The position numbers and the translations under genes are program-made. 64,000 nt of DNA, from positions 54,012,386 to 54,076,385 of the forward strand of contig OX359248.1 of NCBI GenBank assembly GCA_947179485.1, read 5' to 3'. The notes under the pieces are model-generated. The model had not been told where the DNA came from. It saw nothing but the letters and a program-made list of their open reading frames with translations, and made no database searches. Numbering within the stretch: the first letter of the stretch is position 1; each line of letters begins with the position of its first letter. Source of the DNA: Allacma fusca. Lineage: Eukaryota > Arthropoda > Collembola > Symphypleona > Sminthuridae. Shown piece after piece: positions 1 through 13,800 of the stretch.

Positions 1-1626
1 CTGACATCAGGGATGGTGAAAGGGATGAGAGAATCCTTTTTTGGTACCTGAAAAAAATTAGAAGAAAATATAAAAATATTTTTCTCATTTGAAATCCATT
101 TATTGAATATCGTTTTTGAAAAATTGGGTCCCGAATAAAATCTTGGAGAGTTTAAAGGTTTTTGTAATTCCCATTGCTTTGGGTTTGTGACCTCCTGTGA
201 CCCCAAATAAATAGGCGTAGGTCAATTAAAAGGTTTTTGTAAAATGTAGAAAAATATTTTCTATAATTTAGGGGTATCAAATATTTTGTCAATGTTTTAG
301 TTCCTGGGTGAAATTAGTTGTAGGGAGTCCCTTATAGCGAGGGGACACTTGATGTGTTAGTGCCTGTAGAAAAAAAGCGATGGGGAGAAAATCCAGGAGA
401 ATTGACAAGTTAGAGGCTGAAGACCCGAAGGGAAAGTGGAAAATTGATGAGAAAAAGGAGCGGGGCTATTGGGGCGCTAAGAGAAAGGGAAAATATGACT
501 TTGGATTTGTCCCCGTCCCCATTTCACAGATACTTGGCTGACAATCTCGTCAAAGACAGGGACTCGGTTAAGTTGGTGAACGTGATAAGGGCAGTTGTCA
601 TGTTCGAGTGGACTGCTTCATCTCTAAAGCCACGTATACGGAGATTACGCATCTCTTCCCCAAGATTCCTGATCACGGCGTTCCACAAGATACGACACAT
701 TTTTTTGGGCAAAGGGAAGGGAATTCAACACGAGGAATTTTCATGGACATTTCCACCGTTGGGTTGGACAAAGTTTTCAATTTCTTCCAACCTTCAGGTA
801 CTCCATATGTATTTATCCAAGGAATTTTTCGTAAGGAATAGTTCGGAGACAATTTTCAAAAGGTTTTGATCTGTGTACTCTTTTTTTCTGGAATTTTTCT
901 GAAATTTTTCCGAAAACTTTCACTTGATCTTCTCCAAGCACAAGTTATTTCTGTTTTTTGACAGTTACCCAAACGTTACTATTTGTACATTTTTTTTTAA
1001 AATGTAGAAAATCTAGATTTGAGAAATCCAAAAAATCTAGGAAATCTAGAAAGTTTAGGAAATATAAAAAATGCAAAATAACTAACAAATCCAGAAAATG
1101 CAGAAAATCTAGCAAATTCAGGATATCTAGAAAATTTCTAAAATCTAGAAATTTGCTACCTATTTTAGCCGTAATAATTAAGAATTTACTTAAATTTGAA
1201 GGAAAAGCTACCCAAGCAAATATTTTTCGCGTATTTTATGTAACGCAAAAATGTAAAGCATTTTGCTTCAAAATATTTTGAAGTTTTTTCTCTAAAAATG
1301 TTTTCACAATTGTATCTCTAAACACCCCAAATTGTTTCACCCGAAATAGCCCTAAAATTTAAATTGCAAGCTAGTTTTTGCACATGGGAATTGTGAAAGG
1401 TAGTAATATATATTTAATTTTGTAAATTTACCCAACCCTTGGATAAAATGTGAAAAGGGTACTTACTGGGCAGTGGTGAGTTGTGCTCGTGACTTTGGTA
1501 TGTGATGTGTTGATAAGTACGTGAGGACATGGTCGTTGGAGGTCTTTGGTTGGTTCTTGGCTGGGACTGAGACAGGAGTAAACGAAGCGGATCATCCACA
1601 TGTCATTGTCAAGCGGGCTTTCTCCT
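1..1626. other. 3' flank of the dpr-like gene
   Basis: No coding exon could be supported. It presumably holds the 3' untranslated region. Possible minus-strand poly(A) signals are ATTAAA at 1418-1413 and AATAAA at 104-99. A 9-10-bp repeat lies at 1013-1150. The short open frames at 444-869 have no recognisable features. Confidence 0.4.
1013..1150 (+). repeat. AAATCTAGA-type short tandem repeat
   Basis: About a dozen imperfect 9-10-bp units around AAATCTAGAAA, with variants such as AAATCCAGA and AAGTTTAGG. It is a purine-rich array in the 3' flank of the dpr-like gene. Confidence 0.7.
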
Positions 1627-1835
1627 TTACATCTCCATCCGTGCGGGAGGGAGAGGGAGACTTGGAGAATGGACCGTATGCAAAAGAGGAGAGAGATGTA
1701 GTTGAGTCCTCGTAGACGGAGAAATCAATAGACTTGTGAGGAGGAAGAGTTGGAAAGAGCAGAGCAAATGGAGAAGGCCACAGCCCAACAACACATTAGC
1801 GCAATTCTCATGCTGGACGGCCGCCGGAAGCTCTC
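1627..1835 (-). CDS. dpr-like gene exon 7: C-terminus and stop
   Basis: 209 nt ending in TAA at 1629-1627. The acceptor is TTTTGACAG. It opens with [11 protein letters not shown], matching the GE-x-PAA/E stretch after Ig2 in dpr proteins. A strongly hydrophobic segment (residues 363-386, [11 protein letters not shown] through LLTSLLI) follows, then a Ser/Pro/Leu-rich tail of 31 residues. I infer membrane attachment by this segment. A GPI signal is possible but would usually end nearer the C-terminus. A different last exon could exist by alternative splicing. Confidence 0.85.
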
Positions 1836-4800
1836 CTGTCAAAACATTAGCCAAAAATCGTCCAGAATTTCCCAACCATTCCTATATATTTCTATTTCCT
1901 CAGATACAGTCTGCTCTCACTACATCCCACCCCCACCTTTTTTTTTCTTACTGGGAGGAAAAGTCTTTCAAAGCAAGTTCCCACTATGTTTTTTGCAAGC
2001 ACCAATAAAATCCGTGAGGACACTGACTATACAGTGGACTCTTCCTATACAAGACATTTTTTGAACAGCGTGGCTTCTTTCATGGGAAAAATATTTTATC
2101 CCAATAATTATTACCGGATTGAATTCTGCAAGAGTCCCCTACCCTTATGAGAGCATTTTCTCTACAGATACAAATAGAGGCAAAATTATTTTTAGGGCAA
2201 ATTATGACGCTTCGTAATAACGAGGTTAATTTTTAACAGTGTCAATTTTACGACACTATTTTTTGACCTTCAAGTGGGTCAGCGTAAACGAGAGCACACT
2301 GTATCAGTAGGATTTTTTCAAGGGAAGATTTCAGGAGATTAATTTCGTAATTTGGGTGAAATTTTGGAAGGTTGAATTTTTAAGGTTGTACCATTTAGGA
2401 CATGAACTGCAATTGTATTTGATGCGAGAGGAGATGCCCGGCAAGTGTAGTTCCCGGAGTCGCCTTTCCGAACGGACAACACTGAGAGGAAAGCACTCGC
2501 CTCGCCATTAGTCGAATTTTTCCACAACCTACAACATCCCAGAGGTAAGACAAATTATTAAAACGTAAATATTTAATATTTGCATGTAGGCAAAACAGAT
2601 GCGTCGCGATCCAGGAAATTTAAAATTTGTCCAGATCAATTTTTGTAAAAATCAAAAATTTAATTTTGACCCAGCAAACAAATTTTTATTTGTAAACAAG
2701 GTAAAAAAATTATTTTTGACCTAGGTAAAAAAAATTATTTTTGACCTAGGTAAAAAAAAATATTTTTGACCTAGGTTAAAAAAATTATTTTTGACCTAGG
2801 TAAAAAAAATTATTTTTGATTTAGGTAAATTTTCTAATTTTTCACCGCTGTGACCAATTTATTTGACCTAGGTCAAAATGGACCAATTTAAAAAAATATT
2901 GTATAACATTTAGTTTACAAATAGGAATTATTAAGCACGCACTTTTATGGACTAAATTGTGATCACAGTTACCAAAATAATTTGACCTAGGTCGCACAAG
3001 ATTTTAGGTAAACTGCTAAATACAACGTTGTTTGAATATATGGAAATAAAATAATTGACTGGTTCATTAATATAAGAAGCATATTTTATGGAATAGAGAG
3101 TGACCCCTGTGATCAGAAACTTTGACCAAGGTCAAGAAAATAAATTTTGGGGTTTTCTAAAAATGGAGAAGGATTAACATTGGGTTATCTTCCGCTTGTA
3201 GGACTGACGTGGGAGGTAACATTTTGAGGTACTCTGTATTTTGACGATGCATGGTTTGCTATGGTAGACTGACTGAAATTGGTCTAATGAAGGAATGGGA
3301 AATGGAGGTTACCGTGAAGTGGATACAAGGTACGTAATTGGGTGAGAGGAAATTGCAAAATTGGGAAGACTCACTTGACTTTGATTCTTTGATCACCTCC
3401 AGGGAGAGGACGATCTCCTTTGAACCAGCCAATATGATCGAGCGTTTTGTCCAGATGACTTGCTTTGCATGTCAGATGAAGGGAAGAGTCGACTTTGTAG
3501 TGTCGTTCCGTGATCCCGTTCCCATTCTCATCAAGAATTAGAACGGCGGGTGCTGAAAATTTAATTTAGTTAGTCATCTCTTCCAGGGCTTAAGGGCTTG
3601 TCCACAACGCTTTTTAATCCCGCTTATGTATGCACATACAAATCTGCATTTACTTCCTTCCATAACATTATTATTACGATGCAATTCACAAGGATGCAAA
3701 TGCAAGAGTCAAATTACACTCAAATGTCTCCTTGGATAAATTCTGCAACACAACCTGCCTCGTCCATATGGTAGGCATTCAGGGCTGCCTAAAAATTAGG
3801 TGTTTCATAGTTAGCTTTCACTCATATTTGAATTTTCAAGTTTGAGTAATTCTTGGGTATTCTCTGCAAGAGGTTACATATGTTCAATACTTATCACGTT
3901 CTCGGTTGATGCATTGCCAAGTTCACGTCAAAATATTTTGTGGTTTAGGTCTAAATGTTATGTCAATTTGTGGTCAAGATGTTTTCAAGGTCAAATTTAT
4001 GTCATATTTGTGTCACAGGAAGATATACATCATTGTAAAGGAATTCGGAATTTGGTTCAAGGTAATATCAGGTTCAGATCAAAATAGGTCAAGTTTAGTT
4101 AAAGTTCCGGTCAAGTTTGGGTCAAAATGAATTCAGTTCAGGTTCTGGTCAAGCTTAGCTCAAATTGAGTTCAATTCAGCTTCAGGTAAAGTTTAGGCAA
4201 CAATAAGGTCAAGGTTTTAGACAAATAATGAAGGTTGTGTAAAATTCAAATACAGTTCAAATTTAAATTTGAAAGTGTTCATGTAAAGGATGACCCAAGT
4301 TCAAGTCCAGTTTGGGTTAATGTATGAAGCTTAAAATTGAAGACAAGTTTTTGTAAAATTTGGATAAAATCTTTTATAAAATTGGGGTAAAATCTTTTAT
4401 AAAATTTGGGTAAAATCTTTTTTTAAATTTGGGTAAAATCTTTTTTTAAATTTGGGTAAAATCTTTTTTTAAATTTGGGTAAAATCTTTTTTTAAATTTG
4501 GGTAAAATCTTTTTTTAAATTTGGGTAAAATCTTTTTTTAAATTTGGGTAAAATCTTTTTTAAAATTTGGGTAAAATCTTTTTTAAAATTTGGGTAAAAT
4601 CTTTTTTTAAATTTGGGTAAAATCTTTTATAAAATTTGGGCAAAATCTTTTATAAAATTTGGGTAAAATCTTATACAAAATTTGGGTAAAATCTTTTATA
4701 AAATTTGGGTAAAATCTTTTATAAAATTTGGGTCAATTGATTTGTAAGATTTGGGTCAATTGTTTTGTAAAATTTGGTTCAAGTTTGGGCCAGACTCGAG

Positions 4801-7800
4801 TGAAAGTTGGATCAAACTGATATCGTCTGTGTAAAATTGTGGTCATAGTCTACTAATAACTTCAAGCTCTGACCAATTCTTCTAAACGTAGATACTCTGT
4901 CACGGAGAAAATTAACATGATATAAGGGAAACTACTTTTCACCTCAAGAGAAAATGTCCTTAAACATAAGCAGGTTACTTGTAGCAAGACCACAATCTAT
5001 ACTTACCTAAGCGCATATGAAACGGAAAATATGGGATTTTAGTAGAAGCGCAAAACCCGTATATTTTATTCAAAATATTTTTCCCCGTTGAGACAAATCT
5101 CCTATAGAAGGAAATTCCCTTACAGCGACTCTGAACTGCACAGTGAACTAAAAAGGAAGAATATTTACTATCACCTTACGTTCCCAAGGAACGTGGGAAA
5201 TATTTCCGCCCCTACAGTATACAGAAAATGCTCTTTTAAAGGTAAGCTGTCATCATCCCCGGGGCAGTTTCCCCCCGAATTTTAAGGGCAGCATGTAAAA
5301 TTTGTAATAAGCCCTAATTTAGACATTTTCATGCGACTGACAAAGCCGATCATGTAGGAGAATGTGACCATTAGAAAAATACGGGAGTACTGTATAGCCA
5401 GCCATCTAATTAATATTCCCACACGTACTCTAAGCATTCCATAAATATACATACGCATCCTATTTCATACCCCGCACTTCATACGCCCCTAATCCACAAA
5501 TTCCCCATATATTCCACACATACATACATACTCCGCTCACATCCTACTCTCACATGGTTCGTGCTCTCACAGTTTGTGGTTTATGGGGTTGGTTACCAAT
5601 TCCCTTCGGTCTCTTTACAACTCCCGACTCCATCAATACAGTCCACTCTCTTTATAAAGGACCCTCAAAATCTCTCCCTTATAATCACTCCCTTCTTAAT
5701 TTCTAAAACTTGAAAAATAGCATCCTTGTAAACATTCACAATGCTCCTTGCCCATTTCCCCTTTATTTAAATTTAACCATCAGCCCAAAAATTGTCTACA
5801 AGGACCGCCCTTGTAACGAGAATGTTCTGTCTTCTCATACCACAGAACCAGCGGAACTTCAGACCAAGTCAATCCAAGCTGAAATTCCTGGAATCCTGTG
5901 TACATCATGTGGGAATATTGGTTTTCTATAATTACTTACATATGTAATTAGCTCACTCTCGCTATAACAATCCCCTTGAAAAAAACGATTTGCGCAATTT
6001 TAAAAAAATCCCTGAACGTTTCCTAATTAAGGATGCTAATTTTGTAATTATGTCTCTTAAATAATAGGGAAATGATTGCAGACTATGAGGGAGCATTACG
6101 ATCTAGTGAGAGGTGACTGTAAATCTCAGATTTGAAGAAATTAATCGAAGGATGTGAACAAAAAACTCACCGATAACTTTCAAATGAAAAATGAGTGCTT
6201 TGGGGGGATGCGTGGAAAGTTGACATTGATACTCGCCCTCATCCCGCTTGTTCACGTTGAGGATGCCCAATCTCCAGTTATTTGGGTATCTGTTCAAATC
6301 CAATCAAATCACAATCAAATAATTTTTTTAATGGAAAAAGTTGGGTACAAATGCTAAATTTGTACCCGAAAAAAAATTTTATTTAAAATTGTATGCAAAA
6401 ATTTTTGAAATTCAAATTTTATTATTGACATTTTTGAAAATTGCAAGATCCTTAGAATTTGAATTGTCCCTTGCGCCGACATAGGACGATCGGGGAAAAA
6501 AGAGGAAGGGGAAATATAAAGATGTTATTTAGGAGGTTGAAAAAATAGGACATCGGTGGGGAAGAGTAATTTTAGAGGGACGAGATTGGAATGATGATAA
6601 TGGAGCTATACGTCAGGCGAAAGGGGACAAATGGACTCGGGAAGAATCTCATTAATGGCCATTGGTGAATTACCTGAAATGAAGGCCGACCCTGGAATCA
6701 CTGCTGTACGTGGCATTGCCAACTGTGAGCAATTGCAAATTGTCCTTTTTCCGCCGGAGCCAAGAGACCTGCCAATAATCCAATGTAATCAAATGGAGTA
6801 AAACAATCCATATCCTTTACACCTAATAATAACACACGCATTAACCCCTTCTCTACTAATCCACTATTATTTTACCCAGTCCTCTCACTCCCATCCCTTT
6901 TTCCCATTTAACCCGAGCTTCCCACCCGAACCCCACTTTTTCAAATCCCCCATCCTTTTTTCATTTTCGAGTCTATCCTCTTTATAAAAGCACCCCTAGT
7001 GGCAAAATAAGATTTACCAGCTAATAAAACCATTTGAGCACAAAATATCACCTATCATCCGTGAAGAGAATCAAAATACCGATGGGGTTTTCAATCAAAA
7101 GCAAAATGGTCTATATAACTTTCTGCCCAAATACAAAATGAGTGCATAAGATTTCCTTATAGCCGTAGAGTATCTATAGAAGTTAAGAATGTCATGTAAG
7201 GGACAAGGGATGCCTTTTTTGCATAACTACTATTTACAGATACTCTTTTAGTGCAAGGAGAAAAATCTCAAATATAATCACGTACTCTCGCATTTAGTGG
7301 GAGAATGTTGAGAGAAGACTGGAGAGTCCCTTAGAACAAGAGATCATTGTATGAGCCTTAGTGTAAGGGTTTAGGAGCTACATAGGGAATATACGTGAAA
7401 AGTTGGATTTCCGGATGGAAAAAAATACGAGGGGAAGGACATTACGAGGATCCCATTAAGAAAAGGGCATTAGCATTAGAGGAAAAACAAAATGGGGATT
7501 CATTGAATGGTTCCAAAAACCCTTTTTTCTCTTCATTTACTATAAGTCGGGAAAGTGGTCCTCTCTATATGTATGTACACAACATAGGCTCCTGGAAGTT
7601 CCCCTATGGATGTAATTATGTACATATGATCCAAAAGCTATCACACTCAATTGGATATTACGTAGAAGAGAAATATTTCCCCTACATATTGACTACTCAA
7701 GGAAAAGGGAAGCGAGGAGAAGATGAATTTCAGCAGCGGATAAATTAACATTGGAAATCCAAGGGAAATTCCATTTCCTCACTCTCAGGACAAACCCCCA

Positions 7801-10800
7801 TCCTTCCCATTACATTCCTCCCAAGCCTTCATTTACACATCCACGTCTCGGCCGCTAAGGAGGAGTAGTCCGCGGATTTATTTATATTTCATTCTAACAT
7901 TAAAGTAAATCTTGAAATAATTCGTAAATATTTGCTTCTAAACAAATTTTTGAGGACTCAATTTCCCTTTCAATTACTAAGGACAGTATTGCTAAATCCC
8001 AAGGGTGAGGACAGTGCCTACTCATTATAAAGTTTCAAAATTTGATTGATGCCAGGAGGAGTAAAATTTTCCGAGTTTGTAATAAGGAGAGGCCCCTAAA
8101 TCCGGGTGTACATTGAGACAGCAGACTGATTTTATTTTCTTAAAACGTATCCCCCCTGCGGTGTCATAATCAGCATATTGGCAATTACTCTTCCCAACGA
8201 TTTCACAAATGATCCAACTTCCCAATCCTTTCACTTTCGCAATAGGAAAAGGCGGAAGGGAAAAAATCCCTTTCCCAAACTCTATCGCCGTACAGTCCAG
8301 TCCCCTTAAAACAGCGCCTCTCTGGAGCATCAACATTCCCTCCATAGGTTCCCCAGAAATCTCCCCACAAAAATGTTTTCCTTCTTCAGGGAAAGTCTTC
8401 AAATTTTTGCTCCTCCAGAATTTAAAAAATCCGATTGGAATTGGTCCCTTATAAGGAGAGTGGACTGTGGAGGTCGTACTTGAAAAGTATATAGGAATAG
8501 CAATAAAAAGTCCGAGGCGTCATCCCCGATAATTCTTCACCTACATTTACATCCTCTTGCATTAGATTTTACCTCCATCCTCAAATTCTCCCTGGGACTC
8601 TCTTTGCTTAACTTCCTTCTACAGGGGAGGCTTACTATAACAACCGCCTTGCAAAAAATTCAATTTTATTTTGATATTTTCGGATTTAGCTTCCTGTTTT
8701 CGTATTTTTATAGGAGTAATTTTTAGATTAATTTCAGTCTTGCAGGGGATCTTCAACTCTGGGGACTTGAATGGGAGCTGTTACAAGGAGACTGGACTGT
8801 GTTTGAGTCCTGGGGTATAAAGTATAGGTGGGATGGGAGGGAGTGAAAACTTGGTTATTTTAGGCAATTCCTTAAACACTATTCTCCTTTCATCTTCATC
8901 TCTTGTGGAGTGGAGGGGAAAAAAAAGAGGAGGCCGCTCTAAAGAGAAATTGTGGGACTAAGTATCGGAACTTCCATCCCACCATTTATTTCCTCAAAGA
9001 ACTCGCTTTCCCTATTTTTTCCACTCACATTAGGACTTTTCACAATTCCTCCATCCCCAAGCCTGGCCCAAGAAATACATTAGACTATATACTACATTCT
9101 CACAAGCACTTAACATATAGTGGGCCAGCCTCACAAGTAACGGGTCTCACGTGCTCTTCTACAATAGTAATCAAAATAATCATTAAGGAATGAACAGGTA
9201 AGCCCCTGCAAGTGCTCGGTTAACTCAGTTCGGGACGTGGCCCTTATATAATTAATTTTAAAAATAATAATTATTATTTACCCTTATTTTCTTAATTTTT
9301 TAGCTTTAGCTACTTAGGACAGAAGATAGAAAAAAAAATACTGGGTGAAAGTATATTTTTAGGATCGCAATTGAATCTGGGACATTGGAGGCACTTTACT
9401 CTTGAGAATGAATGGGAGGAATTTGGAAATTGTTTGAGCCTTGTGTAAGTGTGGCACGGCACTTATGGACTCCTATTAATACTACGAGGATTGAGGATTA
9501 CTATTGGAGGAGAAAGTTGCTGTGAGTCGATTGCCTCCTCTGCATATTTATAGCGCTCTCGTCTCCGCTCCCGACCCTGGGTTTGAAAGGTAGGAAATCC
9601 CAGGTACTTTCTCATCATTTACCATTTGTCACACATGGAGCCCGAAACCTTTTCCTCTTCCCAGACGCAGGCAAAGCACATATACACTCAGGGTATGTAT
9701 ACATTCGTAATGTTAAAGTGTACACATGTCCAATATATGCCTCAACTACTAAATAATAAAATCCCCCCAAAGTGTACATACAATTAGTCTGACAAGAAAT
9801 GCTTTCACTATAACAACGTCACGTTCAAACTTTGCTTTTAGTTACTCCATTTATGGGAGCGTAACGACTGTTGACAGGTTCCGCTAAAAATACCTCATGA
9901 GGCTCAAAAATTCCGACGGTGTGGTTACTACAGGACTCAAAACAAGATACTTACACGGTTGTGTCACTTCAATTCAACACACACACACACACACACGCAC
10001 ATTTTTACCTCCAGCATATTTCACACCTTTCATTTATTTACTTTCCTCTTTTGGACGGTTATCAGGTTACAGGCGGAGTTCGGCTTCAACACATATGGTT
10101 TCATAATGTACGATGACATACTACACAGTGCAATCTCCCGAAGACAGGCGACATATCCCTCTGACAGTTTACGTCATTATGAGACAGGTGTATTTGGAGG
10201 AGTATCAAATTTTTAGAATGTAAATAATTACGTCATTGCTACGTGGAGAATGTGAGGGTGGTTCTTTTACATGTACAGAATAAAAATAAAAATCATGCTT
10301 ATAGTCCCTCGTGCTTTTAATCCAATTCACCTGGCCCCTTTTGCATTTAATCAAAAATGTATCTAGCTCCTTTCGCTTATAAGCCTAATACATCTAGCCT
10401 CTTTTGCATTTACTCCGAAATGCATTTAGTCCTTTGGGCATTTACTCCGAAATGCATTTAGTCCCTTTTGCATTTACTCCGAAATGCATTTAGCTCCGTT
10501 TGCATTTAATCCTAAATGCATTTAGCTCCGTTTGCATTTAATCCTAAATGCATTTACTACAATATGTATTTACCTCCTTTTGCATTTCATCCGAAATATA
10601 TTTAGCCCCTTTTGCATTCATTCAAAAATGCATTTTTCTCGTTTCACATCTAACCAAAAATGCATCCAAGCCCGTCTTGGCTCTAATCAAAGTAATACCT
10701 CTCTAATGACGTTTTTGATAAGAGTTTACAGTAAATTACTTAATTGCTCTAAGAACACTCCAGACCTCCCTGTAAGATACACGTGTGCTTTATCAGAGAA

Positions 10801-13800
10801 CAAATGCTATGTTTATGATATGTTTTTGTAAAGGGCTCTGTTATAAGGAAAATACGCGGCACTATACTACAAGACCTATACCCTGGCCCTGCTTGATAGC
10901 GTGTTGGGAATGGGAAGGACATGGAAGGTAATGGAGCTACCGTTTGAGGTCCCTTCAGCAGTGTGTCCGATATGCGTGTGTGTGCTTAAGTGAGAGCCGT
11001 TAGGGTTGAAAAATGTGGCCATCAGAATGAGAAAAGGGGAAATTTGTAAGATGGGCCAGGAAGGAAACGGGACCTTGGTCCCGATTCCTTTCACTAATAA
11101 TCGCTCCTATACTTTCTCCTATTCCGTAAATGTACACACACACACACACACATAGACACACACCTATGTATGTAAATACTAATACAACCACCATTCCATC
11201 CCTGTCTTAATCTCAATTGTCAAATGCATTTCCTCCGCCGCTCCTTCCCATTATTGGAATTCTGCATCGTTGGAAGGTGCATATACTTATCCCTCTTTTC
11301 CCCATTCCATTTCCCTTTGGCTCACACGGGATTCTCGCAGTAGGCGAAGGGAAATTCATGACGGACACAATTTAACACATTCATGGGGATTCATCTCCTT
11401 GCGTGTCTCTTTGGAATCAGGGTTCGCTCAGTTTGTGGTTGGGTCGGGGCATTGTGCAAATAACTCAAAAATAGCACAAAGGCTGAGTCAAGACAAGTAA
11501 AGTGCACTCTGCTCATTCAACACCCCCTTTAACAAAATATATCCCATCGATTTTCCAAAGGTTTCGAAATGCCTTTTTTTACACATTCCTGAGTAATTGA
11601 ATGTTAATTTTAAAAACCAAGTACATAGAGCAGACTAACTTTATAAAGGTGCTCCTTAACGTATACAGCTGTGCTAATGCCCCTAATTTCTAGAGAAGTT
11701 TCTCCAGAATTTTACAAAATTTGTTCCATTAATGTATCTCAAAAACTACGGATGCATTGCAGTGGGAAAGGAATTGGGGCAAAGTGAGATTTGACTAAAA
11801 AATTATTCATTAATAATTAATTGCTTTCCCCTGACATTTTAACTTTTCCAGGAAATCCCAACTTTTTGAACCTTTCGATTGGTAGGAAATTTGAAGGGCT
11901 TTTGCACCTTGAGATGAACGTTGAGAGAGGATGACATGGAAATAAATCCTCTTTATAAGGGCTGTCAACCCCGAGCCCGAAAGCACTCGTCAATGCGTCT
12001 CTGATTGCCGTTCCTACTTTGTAGACGTTCACGGTCCCTTTAGTTCCTGTATCATTAGCAAGCCATACACTTCAAGTACATATAGAGTCTGAGCTATACA
12101 TATTCTATATACAGTGACCCCTCCTTCTAATGCCTTTCCCAATAGCATCACTTCCCAAATGTAATCTCACACTATAAGATCCCTGGGTTTTTTAAAAACA
12201 AAATTATTACAGACTCTTACTCCAGTATACAATTCCCTGATGAAGGGCTATGCCGTTATAAAGGGACTCTACCGTAGTAGGAAATGAAGCAAGGACCAAT
12301 GTATATCCACAGAGCTCTGGCACATACTACTAAATGACCCCTAGCTGGAACTCTTGTGGGGGAACTATATTGACTGGGTCTAAGTCGGAGGAGAAAGTTC
12401 TAATCCCTGTGAGCACCTCATTGGCCATGGTTTAAAATTCCGAGCACTCTCACCTCCTTGATTGGGTCCAATTCCTCAGTGTTCAACTCAAGCCTGCTCT
12501 TTTTAATGCTCCGGCCCTTAACTCCCCATCCGAACAAATGATCTCAGCGTTCGGAGCTAAACCAAGATCCCTAATGTCCTTAAGGTCTCACAATCAGCGC
12601 CATTAAAGAAACTCCCACTTTATTTCTATTTTTAACACATTTCCTAAAATCATAAACATAATTCCTACCACACAAAATCTTCATCATGAACATATACGCT
12701 CGTCAAATTATTTCCAAAATTTTATGTCCTCTATAAACAAAATTACAGAATTTAATATTTCTAAATTTTTTTCAGCGGATTTTTAAAAAATTGAATGGGA
12801 AATTGCTGCTAATAGGGATTTATGTGCTTCAGAGCATTCTGTATTCTGTGCATGTAGGAGCACAAATATTGACAAGGAATTTGTATATCAAATTGGAAAT
12901 TTTCCAGGACTTTACAAGTGCGTGTAATTATGTGAGAGAGAGTCAAATTAGGGACATTGAGGGCTGCGTTTCTCTTGGGAGTTGACTGTATTAGTTCGTG
13001 TGCGTATTTGAGGCGGGATAATAAAGAATATTTGGAGGAACGTTACAGTATGGACTCGTATCTGTTGGAAGGATCTCGTGACCTAAAAGCTGGGAAGATT
13101 CAGAGGAGCGTGTCTGGGTGTCTGGGCGGATTGGTCTGTGTGTGTGTGTGTGTTGGTGTGTGTTTGGGAGAGGAGATAAGTAAAAGTTATGAGACAGATT
13201 AGAAGAAGGTGGGAAAGAATGTAAATTTGTGGTGGAGAGTAAATGGTTGGGAAATATGAGTCAGAGATGGGTGGGAAGACAGGCCTTTCGTGGTATAATC
13301 ATCATCCCCGTCAAAAATGACAAAGTTGTGCGGTGAAGTGAAGCTGAAAAGTGAACAGGGGGTTCAATTTTCCTACAATTTGTGGTGATTGGATCAGATT
13401 TCACAGCTCCCAACTTTAGATATACATTTACTCCCATCGTCTGGATTTCCAGCAACTGAGAGAGAGAGAGAGATAGGAAATGGTAAAAGCAGTTATTCCA
13501 TTCCAAGCAAGCGGGAGCATCCTTTAAAAATCTGTACATACGAACCCCGGCTAGGGTCATCCACAAATAACATTCGAATCTCACCCGGATAATTATATTA
13601 AAAGTATTTGATAATTCCGGGCGGAATAAAAAATTCCGATAGGAAAAACCCATAAAATTACCAGTTAACTGTAAGAGGCCCGTAAGAAATACACTGGCCT
13701 CAAATGGTTTAAAAAAATTTAGCCACTTCGGGGAAAAACGTCTATGACAAACAGAAGAGGCCCGTAAGAAATACAATGGCCTCAAATGGTTTTTTCAAGG

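Noticed and set aside
8025..8402. 125-codon minus-strand open frame
   Set aside because: It crosses a MITE terminus at 8293, so it cannot be a conserved gene; no domain seen.
13261..13785. 174-codon minus-strand open frame
   Set aside because: It overlaps the ~90-bp tandem repeat and a GA microsatellite and has no recognisable motif.
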